A stretch of 64,000 nucleotides of DNA from the NCBI RefSeq assembly GCF_022968135.1, contig NZ_JALJRA010000010.1:62001-126000 (forward strand). The letters run 5' to 3'. The position numbers were made by a program, and so were the translations under genes. The DNA comes from Pseudorhizobium tarimense (GTDB taxonomy: Bacteria; Pseudomonadota; Alphaproteobacteria; Rhizobiales; Rhizobiaceae). Positions within the stretch are counted from its first letter, which is position 1. Each line of letters begins with the position of its first letter. Positions 30,601 through 39,252 of the stretch are shown here, in pieces. The notes below the pieces were generated by a model. That model did no database searches, was not told the DNA's origin, and worked only from the letters and a program-made list of their open reading frames with translations.

Positions 30601-32402
30601 CGCAACTGGAGCTCCATGTCGTGCAGCACGACGGAATTCAGATCCTCGCCTTCAATCTCGATATCGAAGGTCTGTTCGCTGACGACCCGGAAACCGAGGT
30701 TTTCCAGCAAAGGCACGCGGTGCGACAGCGAGAGGTGTTCTGGCTGATGGAAGATCTTCAGGCGCAGGGTGTCCGCCGCGTCTTCCGGCCTTGTATAGAA
30801 AGCGATCCGGATGGATTCGCCATTTGCGCAGGCGGTGATATTTTGCAAGTCTGCATAGGCCTCCTCCGGTGCGAAGGCTTCCTGGAAGGCCTTGTTGACG
30901 GAGAGCTTGATCTGCTCGTCCGCTAGAGCCGCGAAACTCTGCTCCCACGGCGTGGAGATGGCGCGGATCGCTTCCTCAAGTTTCGCCTGGGGAATGCGCG
31001 GCGTTCGGCCGCCGCGACGACCGATGATGATATGAACCCGCGCGACACCGCCCTCGGGAAATGCCGGGTAATAGGCGGAGAGGTGGCCCTCATAAACGTG
31101 TGCCAGGTAATCGCTCACCTTCTCGCGCACCTGCGAATTGTAATCCTCGCGCGGCACATAGACGATGACGGAGACGAAGCGGTCGAAGTGATCGATGCGA
31201 GGCAGCGCACGCACGCGCGGACGCTCGCTGAGCTCCATGATCTGCTCGCAGAAGCGCGCCAGCGTCGGGACGTCGATCTGGAAGAGGTCGTCGCGGGGGT
31301 ATGATTCCAGCGTGTTGGCGAGCATGCGGCCCGAATGACTGTTCGGGTCGAAGTCGAACTGCTCCTCCACCCGCTGTGTCTTCGCCCGCAGCAGCGGAAT
31401 GTCGGTGACGGAGTGGGTATAGGCAGTGGCGGTGAAGAGGCCTACGATGCGCAGCTCCCCGGTCACCTTCCCGTCAGCGTCCAAGCGCTTGATGCCGACA
31501 TAATCCATATAGGCGCGGCGGTGGACCACGGACTTCACGTTAGCCTTCGTAACGATGAGGAAATCCGGGCCGTCCAGGAACTCCAGAATCTCGGGAGTCG
31601 TGGTCACTGCGTCCTTACCCTGGCGCAGGACCAGAACGTCCGGATCCGACAGGATGCCGAGACCCCTGCCCTTGCTACGCTCGACCGTGGCGTCCGCTCC
31701 CTTGCCGGAATAAACGTATTCGCGCATGCCGAGGAAGGTGAAGTTGTCGTCTCGCAGCCAATCGAGGAAGGCGAGCGCTTCGTCGCGGTCGCTCTTCCTT
31801 CTGCTGGCGGAGTAGGTCCGAAGCTGGTCGGCCGCGCCTTGGAGGAGATCCAGCATCGGGCGCCAATCGGTGATCGCAAGATGCACCTGGTCAAGCACAT
31901 AGTGGACGCGCGCTACTAGATTATCGGCTTCGCTCGCCGAAAGCGGAGGTAGGTGGATCTGGATCAGGCTGACGTGATGGGACGGATCACCCGGATGATC
32001 ACCGGTGCGCAGGACGGGCTCCTGCCCCGGCTCGAGGAGCAGGATCGGGTGGACAGCCAAGGTCAGGTCGCGGTGGTTGGCCGTAACCTCCCCCATGACG
32101 GAATCGAAGAGGAACGGCATGTTGCGGTCGACCACCGTCAGGACATGCACCGCAACGCCTTCTGGCTCCACGCCTTCCACCGGCTCTAGGGTCACGGAGG
32201 AGCGAATGCGCGTCCACTCGTCCAGGCATCTTCTGGCATGGGTTGCGGCAGACGCCAGCATTTCCGGCGTGTAGTTCTCCAGGTCATCGCTGCTTGCTCG
32301 GCCAAACAGCACCGAGGGATCGAGGAAAGGTTTCAAGCTCTGGGCCGCAACCTTACGCGCGTTTTCGATCTGCTTGTCTCGCTTGGGGTTCTGCCTGGCC
32401 AT
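27624..32402 (-). CDS. gdhB: NAD-specific glutamate dehydrogenase, 180-kDa class
   Basis: Catabolic enzyme turning glutamate into 2-oxoglutarate and ammonia. The 1592-aa product has the long N-terminal regulatory part with ACT-like segments (to about residue 700), the catalytic core with VPVGAKGGFVPK and KVARGGLRWSDR, a Rossmann segment VAGVGDMSGDVFGNGMLLS, and a helical C-terminal domain. The Caulobacter homologue GdhZ (about 1600 aa) also links glutamate breakdown to FtsZ ring disassembly; that second role is not shown here. ATG 32402 follows CGGAG at good spacing. The MFS gene follows 19 bases after its stop. Confidence 0.96.
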   Translation of the reverse strand: MARQNPKRDKQIENARKVAAQSLKPFLDPSVLFGRASSDDLENYTPEMLASAATHARRCLDEWTRIRSSVTLEPVEGVEPEGVAVHVLTVVDRNMPFLFDSVMGEVTANHRDLTLAVHPILLLEPGQEPVLRTGDHPGDPSHHVSLIQIHLPPLSASEADNLVARVHYVLDQVHLAITDWRPMLDLLQGAADQLRTYSASRRKSDRDEALAFLDWLRDDNFTFLGMREYVYSGKGADATVERSKGRGLGILSDPDVLVLRQGKDAVTTTPEILEFLDGPDFLIVTKANVKSVVHRRAYMDYVGIKRLDADGKVTGELRIVGLFTATAYTHSVTDIPLLRAKTQRVEEQFDFDPNSHSGRMLANTLESYPRDDLFQIDVPTLARFCEQIMELSERPRVRALPRIDHFDRFVSVIVYVPREDYNSQVREKVSDYLAHVYEGHLSAYYPAFPEGGVARVHIIIGRRGGRTPRIPQAKLEEAIRAISTPWEQSFAALADEQIKLSVNKAFQEAFAPEEAYADLQNITACANGESIRIAFYTRPEDAADTLRLKIFHQPEHLSLSHRVPLLENLGFRVVSEQTFDIEIEGEDLNSVVLHDMELQLRHQSPFTLESDAARLEEAFLAAFNGLADNDSFNRLVLLSGLTTRETTVLRAYARYLRQAGIVYSQALISDTLARYPAISRAIFQLFQESFNPLLGDKARAKKISGRHEELEKALAGVPSLDDDRIFRRYINAVDATLRTNYFQRTEDGLPRANLAFKFDPKLLEGLPQPRPFREIFVYGTEVEGVHLRFGKVARGGLRWSDRAEDYRTEVLGLVKAQQVKNAVIVPVGAKGGFVPKALPEGGSREEIFTAGREAYKTFIRTLLSITDNIVDGEVVGPENTLRVDGDDPYFVVAADKGTATFSDTANALAQEADFWLDDAFASGGSAGYDHKKMGITARGAWEAVKRHFREMDIDIQTTPFTVAGVGDMSGDVFGNGMLLSPHIRLLAAFDHRDIFIDPDPETAHSFAERERLFGMPRSSWQDYDRSCLSDGGMIISRTKKSVKLTPQARAAIDIDKDVATPFEIMTAILKSPVDLLWFGGIGTYIKSASETDAEVGDRANDPIRVLAKDVRAKVIGEGANLGVTQKGRIAYALTGGRLNSDAIDNSAGVNSSDVEVNIKIAFSSAMRSGRLTREKRNQLLSSMTDEVAALVLRNNYLQTLAISLTEREGVANREELSRVMSVLEAQGHLNRTVETLPNDVELAERYQAGKPLTRPEIGVLLSYAKITLFDEILDSSLPDDPYFADVLKNYFPAKMQKSFAADIEGHPLHREIVATVLANEVINRGGPGFVQAMIDATGASPADVVKAAYIARDGFELPHLWSMTDGLDGKISGRTQNDLYARIGDIFADATRLVLRTHTGAASIEISTKALKAGSKKLRSAIASLGLGSDVRERSMELQATGVPADLAAEVSRLPTLVLVPELLMIAERTGCDLGHVAQTYFAATDTFRIDRLLALGEAISPADHYESVALDRNLAQISSARRDIVCSALTSHAREKKPLEAWYGAKRQHVNRLVNELLVLSDSTDFNLAKLSVAAGLLEDLAAPVPQTSAP

Positions 32403-32578
32403 GTCCATCTCCGTGCTTCGGCGACAACATGATGTCGCCGGGATCGATACGTCAACTGTCGCGTCATCATGCAAATGCCTGGCACCGGAACCCGTTGCTT
32501 CGGCTATCCATGTGGAGCAGGGTTATTGACAAGCGACCGTGAAAAAACCATCAAGCGGGCCGAAACGGAAACGCAGAC

Positions 32579-33448
32579 ATGGACACTCCCGGCGCCGTCA
32601 TCGTCATCTCCAGTCACGTCGTTCGTGGCTCCGTTGGCAATCGCGCCGCTGTCTTCGCACTGGAGACACTTGGCTTTCCGGTCTGGGCGCTGCCGACGGT
32701 CGTTCTTCCCTGGCATCCAGGGCACGGTCCCTCTACCCGCCTCACCTTCGCCGCCGAGGGATTCGACAAAGTTATCGACGACCTGATCCGGGCCCGCTGG
32801 GGCGCAGAAGTGAAGGCGATACTGACCGGCTATTTCGGCAACGAGAGGCAGCCGAAGGCGGTGGCCAGGCTGGTGCGGGCGCTCAAGGAGCGCAATCCTG
32901 ATCTTCTTTACGTCTGCGATCCGGTGATGGGTGATCTGGGCGGGCTCTACATTCCCCCGGTGACCGCGGAAGCGATCCGGGACGAATTGATACCCCTCGC
33001 CAATATCGCGACACCAAACCGCTACGAGCTTGCCTGGCTCGCCGGGGGTGAACTGGAAAGCAACACCGCGATCATGGAAGCCGCACTTGCGCTTGGGCCG
33101 TCGCGGATGCTGGTGACCTCCGCCGTGCCGATGATGGCAGGGGGGACCGGCAACCTCTATCTCAGCGGGACGCACGCGCTGCTTGCAGAGCACAGGCTGA
33201 TCGACAACCCGCCAAACGGCCTGGGCGACCTTTTTTCGGCGCTCTTCCTGGCGCGATTGATGACCGGCGCTGACGAGGAGCGGGCACTTCAGCTTGCCAC
33301 CGCCAGCGTCTATGAAATCCTTGCCCGCACGGCAAAGCGCGGAAGCGACGAACTTACGCTCGAGACGGATGCGAGCAGCCTGACGACCCCGATGGCGATG
33401 GTGCATATGCGCCGCCTCATCCATCCGCTACAGCGTGTGCGACGATAG
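32579..33448 (+). CDS. pdxY: Pyridoxal kinase PdxY
   Basis: Phosphorylates pyridoxal (vitamin B6 salvage). The 289-aa ribokinase-fold product has VIVISSHVVRGSVGNRAAVFAL at the start, ILTGYFGN, VCDPVMGDLGGLY, TPNRYELAWLAGG, and the anion-hole and catalytic-Asp region NGLGDLFSALFLARL. It is divergent from glutamate dehydrogenase and 47 bases ahead of carbonic anhydrase. Together with the YggS protein this makes two B6-related genes in the window. Confidence 0.93.
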   Translation: MDTPGAVIVISSHVVRGSVGNRAAVFALETLGFPVWALPTVVLPWHPGHGPSTRLTFAAEGFDKVIDDLIRARWGAEVKAILTGYFGNERQPKAVARLVRALKERNPDLLYVCDPVMGDLGGLYIPPVTAEAIRDELIPLANIATPNRYELAWLAGGELESNTAIMEAALALGPSRMLVTSAVPMMAGGTGNLYLSGTHALLAEHRLIDNPPNGLGDLFSALFLARLMTGADEERALQLATASVYEILARTAKRGSDELTLETDASSLTTPMAMVHMRRLIHPLQRVRR

Positions 33449-33495
33449 CCCGCCCCGCCTTTCAAGGGTGCTATAACGAAGGACAGAATTAGACC

Positions 33496-34173
33496 ATGCG
33501 ACAGTTTCCAGAGCGCCTCCTGAACGGGTACAACAACTTCATGAGCGGCCGCTATGCGGATGAGCGTGACCGTTACCGAACGCTGGCAGAGGCAGGGCAA
33601 AGCCCGCACACGCTGGTCGTCGCCTGTTGTGATTCCCGTGCTGCGCCGGAAACCATCTTTGACTGCGGTCCGGGAGAGCTCTTTGTCGTGCGGAACGTGG
33701 CAAACATGGTTCCGCCATACGAGCCGGACAACCAGTACCATGCGACGTCGGCTGCAATCGAGTTTGCGGTCCAGGCGCTGAAGATTGCCAATATCGTAAT
33801 CATGGGCCACGGACGTTGCGGTGGCATCAAGGCTGCTCTCGATCCGAACATGGAGCCATTGTCACCGGGAGACTTCATCGGCAAGTGGATGAGCCTTGTT
33901 CGTCCCGCCGCCGACCAGATCCAGAGCAATGACCTGATGACGCAAGGCGAGCGTCAGACGGCGCTGGAGAGGGTCTCGATCCGCAACTCGATCAGCAACC
34001 TGCGGACCTTTCCCTACGTCAAAGCACTGGAAGAGCAGGGGAAACTGCAGCTTCACGGCGCTTGGTTCGACATCTCGACGGGCGAACTCTGGGTGATGGA
34101 CGCCATGACCGGCGACTTCATGCGTCCGTCCGATCTTGCCACTGCGGCGGCAGATTCCGAACCTGCCGCCTGA
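33496..34173 (+). CDS. Beta-carbonic anhydrase
   Basis: Interconverts CO2 and bicarbonate. The 225-aa product has the zinc-binding set C44-x-D46-S-R48 (in VACCDSRAAPE) and HGRCGG near residues 106-111, plus VRNVANMVPPY. ATG 33496 has AAGGAC upstream. It probably supplies bicarbonate for carboxylases under air (established role of the family). It converges with the lytic transglycosylase gene 12 bases away. Confidence 0.95.
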   Translation: MRQFPERLLNGYNNFMSGRYADERDRYRTLAEAGQSPHTLVVACCDSRAAPETIFDCGPGELFVVRNVANMVPPYEPDNQYHATSAAIEFAVQALKIANIVIMGHGRCGGIKAALDPNMEPLSPGDFIGKWMSLVRPAADQIQSNDLMTQGERQTALERVSIRNSISNLRTFPYVKALEEQGKLQLHGAWFDISTGELWVMDAMTGDFMRPSDLATAAADSEPAA

Positions 34174-34185
34174 CGCAGAAAGGCC

Positions 34186-34998
34186 TCATCCGCCGTCGAT
34201 TTCGGCGCCAATATGCGCGATCGCCTGCTGGTAGACTGTGGCCGCGTTCCAGCCCTGGATCGCAACATAATTGGGTTCGCCCGGCTGGTATCCGGCGCCC
34301 GGCTGCCAGCCGTGACCCACGAGGAAGTTGGCGGTCGATGCGAGAGCATCCGCACGCGAACCCACCAGATCCACGTGGCCATCGCCATCGCCATCGACGC
34401 CATAGCGAACGACATTCGCGGGCAGGAACTGCGTCTGGCCGATCTCTCCATGGGCGGCACCGCGTGCTGCGGGACTGAGGTCGCCGCGTTGGACAAGGGT
34501 CAGAGCTGCGTGCAGCTGTTCTTTGAAATAGTCCGAGCGGCGGCAGTCATAGGCCAACGTCGCGACGGCGGACAGCGTGTGCTGATTGCCGAGGAAGCTG
34601 CCGAAGCCGGTTTCCATTCCCCAGATTGCGAGCAGCGGCCCGGCCGGGACGCCATACTGGCGCTCGATCGCCGCAAATAGCTGAGGATTGTTGTTCTTCA
34701 TCTTCTTGCCGCGGGCGATGATCGTCGGGCCGCCGCGCTTCTCCATGAACTGGTCGAAAGACAACTTGAAGCTCTTCTGCCCGCGGTCGGCGCGGATCGT
34801 GTCGCGATTATAGGAAACGTTGGCGAAGGCCTGCTCCACCACCTGCGGGTGGATGCCGCTCGCCACAGCCTGAGGTTTGAAGGCCTCCACCCAGTTTGTA
34901 AATCCGGAGCTGTCGTTGCCGCATTGAGCGGCCGCAACCGGCGCGGTCATGGAGATAATGACTGCAACGAATGTGGTTGCACGCAAGGTGTTCAGCAT
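34186..34998 (-). CDS. Lytic murein transglycosylase (MltB-like)
   Basis: Cleaves peptidoglycan between MurNAc and GlcNAc with 1,6-anhydro products. The 270-aa product has a signal peptide (LRATTFVAVIISMTAPVAAA), the catalytic Glu in LLAIWGMETGFGSFLGN, AHGEIGQTQFLPANVV, and a Ca2+-site-like VDGDGDGHVDL. A Cys follows the signal cleavage region (AAQCGN), but a true lipobox is not clear, so it is probably soluble in the periplasm. Confidence 0.9.
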   Translation of the reverse strand: MLNTLRATTFVAVIISMTAPVAAAQCGNDSSGFTNWVEAFKPQAVASGIHPQVVEQAFANVSYNRDTIRADRGQKSFKLSFDQFMEKRGGPTIIARGKKMKNNNPQLFAAIERQYGVPAGPLLAIWGMETGFGSFLGNQHTLSAVATLAYDCRRSDYFKEQLHAALTLVQRGDLSPAARGAAHGEIGQTQFLPANVVRYGVDGDGDGHVDLVGSRADALASTANFLVGHGWQPGAGYQPGEPNYVAIQGWNAATVYQQAIAHIGAEIDGG

Positions 34999-35118
34999 AA
35001 ATCGATCCGCTTCTAAGGGCTATCTGCCCCGTTTCTGGTTGAATGAAGCTTTATGGGACTCGCAATGAGCGCTTCAACTCATCAATACTGAATTATTCGT
35101 GATTTTGCCGGAGGGGCT

Positions 35119-35143
35119 GGTCGGCGCAACCGTGGCGCCGACC
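35119..35143 (-). terminator. Hairpin after asd
   Basis: GGTCGGCGC (35119-35127) pairs with GCGCCGACC (35135-35143), a perfect 9-bp GC-rich stem with a 7-base loop, 17 bases downstream of the asd stop on the minus strand. No T-run follows, so it may pause or protect RNA rather than end transcription by itself. Confidence 0.45.
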
Positions 35144-35160
35144 TTCGCTGCAAGAAGGGG

Positions 35161-36195
35161 TCAGGCGGCAAGCTTGCGTGGCTTGATGAGCCCACGGTTG
35201 ATGAGAAGCTCGGCGATCTGAACGGCGTTCAGAGCAGCCCCCTTGCGAAGATTGTCCGAGACGACCCACATGTTGAGGCCATTCTCCACGGTTGCATCCT
35301 CGCGAATGCGCGAGATGTAGGTGGCGTCTTCGCCGGCGCATTCGACCGGGGTGACGTAGCCGCCATCTTCGTGCTTGTCGATGACGAGGCATCCCGGCGC
35401 GTCGCGGAGAATGTCGCGCGCCTGGTCGGCGCTGATCTCGTTTTCGAACTCGATATTGACGGACTCTGAGTGACCGATGAAGACGGGAACCCGGACTGCG
35501 GTGCAGGTTACCTTGATCTTCGGGTCGAGCATCTTCTTCGTTTCGGCCAGCACCTTCCACTCTTCCTTGGTGTAGCCATCTTCCATGAAGCTATCGATAT
35601 GGGGGATGACGTTGAAGGCGATGCGCTTGGTGAACTTCTTCGATTCAACCGGATCGGCGACGAAGACCGCACGTGTCTGGGTGAAGAGCTCGTCCATGCC
35701 GTCCTTGCCGGCGCCGGAAACGGACTGATAGGTCGACACGACGACGCGCTTGATCTTTGCCACGTCGTGGAGCGGCTTCAGCGCGACGACGAGCTGCGCA
35801 GTCGAGCAGTTGGGGTTGGCGATGATGTTCTTCTTGCGGAAGCCCTCGACCGCATCCGCATTGACCTCCGGAACGATCAGCGGAACTTCGGCATCATACC
35901 GCCAGGCAGAGGAGTTATCGATGACGACGCAGCCCTGTGCGCCGATTTTCGGCGACCACTTCTGCGAAATTGTCCCGCCGGCCGACATGAGGCAGATGTC
36001 GGTGTCGGAGAAGTCGTAATTCTCAAGGTTCTGGACCTTCAGAACCTTGTCGCCGAAGGACACTTCGGTGCCTTGCGAGCGGGCCGAGGCCAGCGCCACG
36101 ACCTCGTCAGCCGGGAAGCCGCGCTCCGACAGGATATTGAGCATCTCGCGCCCGACATTGCCGGTCGCACCGACAACTGCAATCTTAAAACCCAT
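35161..36195 (-). CDS. asd: Aspartate-semialdehyde dehydrogenase
   Basis: Makes aspartate semialdehyde for lysine/DAP, threonine and methionine. The 344-aa product has the NADP motif VVGATGNVGREML, the catalytic Cys in NPNCSTAQLVVALKPL, GAGKDGMDEL and the substrate-binding VRVPVFIGHSE with the catalytic His. ATG 36195 is followed by the usual MGFKIAVVGATG. It lies downstream of leuB on the same strand but 374 bases away. Confidence 0.97.
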   Translation of the reverse strand: MGFKIAVVGATGNVGREMLNILSERGFPADEVVALASARSQGTEVSFGDKVLKVQNLENYDFSDTDICLMSAGGTISQKWSPKIGAQGCVVIDNSSAWRYDAEVPLIVPEVNADAVEGFRKKNIIANPNCSTAQLVVALKPLHDVAKIKRVVVSTYQSVSGAGKDGMDELFTQTRAVFVADPVESKKFTKRIAFNVIPHIDSFMEDGYTKEEWKVLAETKKMLDPKIKVTCTAVRVPVFIGHSESVNIEFENEISADQARDILRDAPGCLVIDKHEDGGYVTPVECAGEDATYISRIREDATVENGLNMWVVSDNLRKGAALNAVQIAELLINRGLIKPRKLAA

Positions 36196-36308
36196 GATCT
36201 TTGCTCTCTTTTCTGTCTCTCCTCGATCGGTGAGGGGGAAGCCCGCGGACAGACCGCAGTTTTCCTTGTCCCCGGCCTAACCGGGGAGAGAGCGGTGGGC
36301 CAGAGACG

Positions 36309-36428
36309 TCAGACGGTTTTCGTCTTCGTTTTGGCCGTGGTTTTGTTGGAGGCGGCAAAGCATTGGCTTAGCCCGGCAAGACCTGCCGGCTGGAAATCAG
36401 CAGCGATGTTGAACTCGCGGCGGTTCAT
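36309..36428 (-). CDS. Possible small protein, 39 aa
   Basis: An ORF starting MNRREFNIAADFQPAGLAG and ending in a Thr/Lys-rich tail (NKTTAKTKTKTV), with GGGAAAG eight bases before the ATG. I do not recognise a family. The unusual K/T tail and good spacing make it plausible, but length alone gives little support. Confidence 0.3.
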   Translation of the reverse strand: MNRREFNIAADFQPAGLAGLSQCFAASNKTTAKTKTKTV

Positions 36429-36480
36429 AGGATGCTTTCCCGTTTGTCCGTGGTGTTTAGAAGATTCTGATTTGGAGTCA

Positions 36481-36506
36481 AGGCCGGTGCTTTGCATCAC
36501 CGGCCT
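36481..36506 (-). terminator. Hairpin after leuB
   Basis: AGGCCGGTG (36481-36489) pairs with CACCGGCCT (36498-36506), a perfect 9-bp stem with an 8-base loop, 64 bases past the leuB stop on the minus strand. The following TTGACTCC is only weakly T-rich. Confidence 0.5.
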
Positions 36507-36569
36507 CCGGCGAAAATCTGCCGTGTCTTAGCTGCATGCAAGGCTTTTGCCTCACCGCAGGGTGGGATC

Positions 36570-37682
36570 TCATTGCGCCGAGAGCGAGGCGAACTCCTCC
36601 AGGATCGCATCACCCATTTCGACCGTCCCCACCTGTCGGCAGCCATCGGCCATGATGTCGCCGGTGCGGATGCCCTTGTCGAGCACGTTTGCGATGGCCT
36701 TTTCCAGGCGGTCGGCTTCCGCGACCATGTTAAAGGAATAGCGCAGGCACATGGCGAAGGAGGCGATCATCGCAATTGGATTGGCGACGCCCTTCCCGGC
36801 GATGTCCGGTGCTGAACCGTGAACCGGCTCATAGAGCGCCTTACGCTTGCCGGTCTTGCCGTCCGGCGCCCCAAGCGAGGCTGACGGCAGCATGCCGAGC
36901 GAGCCGGTCAACATAGCCGCGACGTCGGAAAGCATGTCCCCGAAGAGGTTATCCGTCACGATGACATCGAACTGCTTGGGTGCGCGGACAAGCTGCATAC
37001 CACCGGCGTCGGCCAGCATGTGCTCGAGCTGCACGTCGGAGAAGGAGCGCTTGTGGGTTTCCGTCACCACCTGGTTCCAGAGGACTCCTGACTTCATCAC
37101 GTTGCGCTTTTCCATCGAGCAGACGCGGTTCTTGCGGGTGCGGGCGAGCTCGAAGGCGACGCTGGCGATCCGCTCGATCTCGTAGGTGTCATAGACCTGG
37201 GTGTCGACGCCGCGCTTCTGGCCGTTGCCGAGGTCGATGATCTCCTTCGGCTCGCCGAAATAGACACCGCCGGTCAGTTCGCGAACGATCAGGATGTCGA
37301 GGCCCTCTACCAGTTCCGGCTTGAGCGAGGAGGCGTCGGCGAGTGCCGGATAGCAGATGGCCGGGCGAAGGTTGGCGAAGAGCTCGAGGTCCTTGCGCAG
37401 ACGCAGCAGGCCTGCTTCCGGACGCACTTCATAAGGAACGGCATCCCACTTCGGCCCGCCGACGGCGCCGAAAAGGACAGCGTCTGCGGCCATGGCCTTT
37501 GACATGTCGCTCTCCGAGATTGCCTGGCCGTGCGCGTCATAGGCGCTGCCGCCGACGAGGCCTTCGCCGGTAATGAAGCCGCCATCCTGCTTTTCATTCA
37601 TATAGGCGATGATCTTGCGAACCTCGGCCATGGCCTCGGGGCCGATGCCGTCGCCGGGAAGCAGGAAGAGAGACTTGGTCAT
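36570..37682 (-). CDS. leuB: 3-isopropylmalate dehydrogenase
   Basis: NAD-dependent oxidative decarboxylation in leucine synthesis. The 370-aa product has the LPGDGIGPE start, [11 protein letters not shown], the [20 protein letters not shown] metal and substrate region and [18 protein letters not shown] 37682 follows AGAGGAA and matches homologues; an in-frame start at 37736 would add 18 unlikely residues. It lies 99 bases after a RidA-like gene and in the same direction as leuD. Confidence 0.97.
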   Translation of the reverse strand: MTKSLFLLPGDGIGPEAMAEVRKIIAYMNEKQDGGFITGEGLVGGSAYDAHGQAISESDMSKAMAADAVLFGAVGGPKWDAVPYEVRPEAGLLRLRKDLELFANLRPAICYPALADASSLKPELVEGLDILIVRELTGGVYFGEPKEIIDLGNGQKRGVDTQVYDTYEIERIASVAFELARTRKNRVCSMEKRNVMKSGVLWNQVVTETHKRSFSDVQLEHMLADAGGMQLVRAPKQFDVIVTDNLFGDMLSDVAAMLTGSLGMLPSASLGAPDGKTGKRKALYEPVHGSAPDIAGKGVANPIAMIASFAMCLRYSFNMVAEADRLEKAIANVLDKGIRTGDIMADGCRQVGTVEMGDAILEEFASLSAQ

Positions 37683-37781
37683 TTTAGTATTCCTCTCGGT
37701 GACAGGCTCACCCTCCGCACGATCGCGTGCCGTCATGACCTCCTCCGAGCCTGCCGAAAGGAGAAGGCCAATTAAGAACTT

Positions 37782-38171
37782 TTAGGATGAACCGGCGCCG
37801 ATGCGAGCGGTGACTTCGATTTCCACCTTCATCTCGGGCGCGGTCAGGCCGCAGACGATCATCGTGGCGGCGGGCCGGATTCCAGAGAATGTCTCACCCA
37901 AGACGCCCACGATGGCATCATAGTCAGCCATGTCGGTGATGTAGTAGTGGACGCGAAGCACGTCCTTCAGGCTGCTGCCGGCCTCTCGCAAGGCATTGAC
38001 GATGGTGGCCAGGGCATTGCGGGTCTGGTCTGCCACGTCCTCTGGCATTTCCATCCTAGCATAGTCATAGCCGGTGGTCCCGGAGACATAGACCATCTCG
38101 CGATCGACCACTGCACGCGAATACCCGATGCGCGTTTCAAATGGGGAGCCGGAGGAGATGCGCTGGACCAT
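37782..38171 (-). CDS. RidA/YjgF-family protein
   Basis: A 129-aa protein of the Rid superfamily (VQRISSGSPFETRIGYSRAVV, VYVSGTTGYD, RIRPAATMIVCG-like GIRPAATMIVCGLTAPEMKVEIEV). RidA itself deaminates reactive enamines such as 2-aminoacrylate. The typical catalytic Arg region (here FSGIRPAATM) is partly kept, but the N-terminal part differs from archetypal RidA, so this may be another subfamily. It lies between leuD (15 bases upstream) and leuB, probably in one transcript. Confidence 0.85.
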   Translation of the reverse strand: MVQRISSGSPFETRIGYSRAVVDREMVYVSGTTGYDYARMEMPEDVADQTRNALATIVNALREAGSSLKDVLRVHYYITDMADYDAIVGVLGETFSGIRPAATMIVCGLTAPEMKVEIEVTARIGAGSS

Positions 38172-38186
38172 CGATAGCGCGCCCGC

Positions 38187-38792
<606 letters not shown>

Positions 38793-38915
38793 GATCTGCC
38801 TCCGCTGGAGTTGTGCGGAAGCACTTAAAGCAAATCTCGACCGATTTGAAGGACCGTTTTGGCCCAGGGCGGTACGCTTGAGGCCGGAAACAGAGCCTTT
38901 CGGCGTAGCGCTGGA

Positions 38916-39143
38916 TCAAAGGTCGATGATCGTGCCGCGGCCGTCGTTCCAGACGTGCATTTCGTCCTTCCGCACCTTAGCCTGCACCGGGACCGGTTTC
39001 AGCTTAGCCGACAGAAGGCGGCCGGCAGCAAGTGCGCCGAGAACCCCGATGAAGGCAACAGTGAGCGAAGCCGTCAGCAACGCCGCCAGCGCAAAAAGCG
39101 CAAGCCCGGTGGTGAAGAAGAAGAACGAACGGATGTTTTGCAT
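38916..39143 (-). CDS. Small membrane protein, unknown function
   Basis: A 75-aa product: a hydrophobic N-terminal half (SFFFFTTGLALFALAALL and TVAFIGVLGALAAGRLL, two likely helices) and a charged C-terminal half ending VWNDGRGTIIDL. ATG 39143 has AAAGGG upstream. No family is recognised with confidence. It is divergent from the CoA-ester lyase gene; spacing and codon use look like a real gene. Confidence 0.65.
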   Translation of the reverse strand: MQNIRSFFFFTTGLALFALAALLTASLTVAFIGVLGALAAGRLLSAKLKPVPVQAKVRKDEMHVWNDGRGTIIDL

Positions 39144-39252
39144 GGCACAACCCTTTCTGTGACACGAATGTGGTCCCTACGGGTATGGCTTGCAAGGCTC
39201 TTCATGCTCTTGCGATATTGCGCCGCGCCGAAAACCTTGTCACAAAATCGCG

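Larger units (their letters stand above)
36196..36569 (-). other. 374-bp gap between leuB and asd
   Basis: Contains a leuB-side hairpin (36481-36506), a possible 39-codon ORF (36309-36428), and in the asd leader a 7-bp hairpin TCCCCGG/CCGGGGA at 36269-36287 followed towards asd by C/T-rich DNA and the purine-rich site GAGGAGAGACAGAAAAG. The length and hairpins suggest asd has its own promoter here. No known riboswitch pattern was recognised. Confidence 0.5.
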
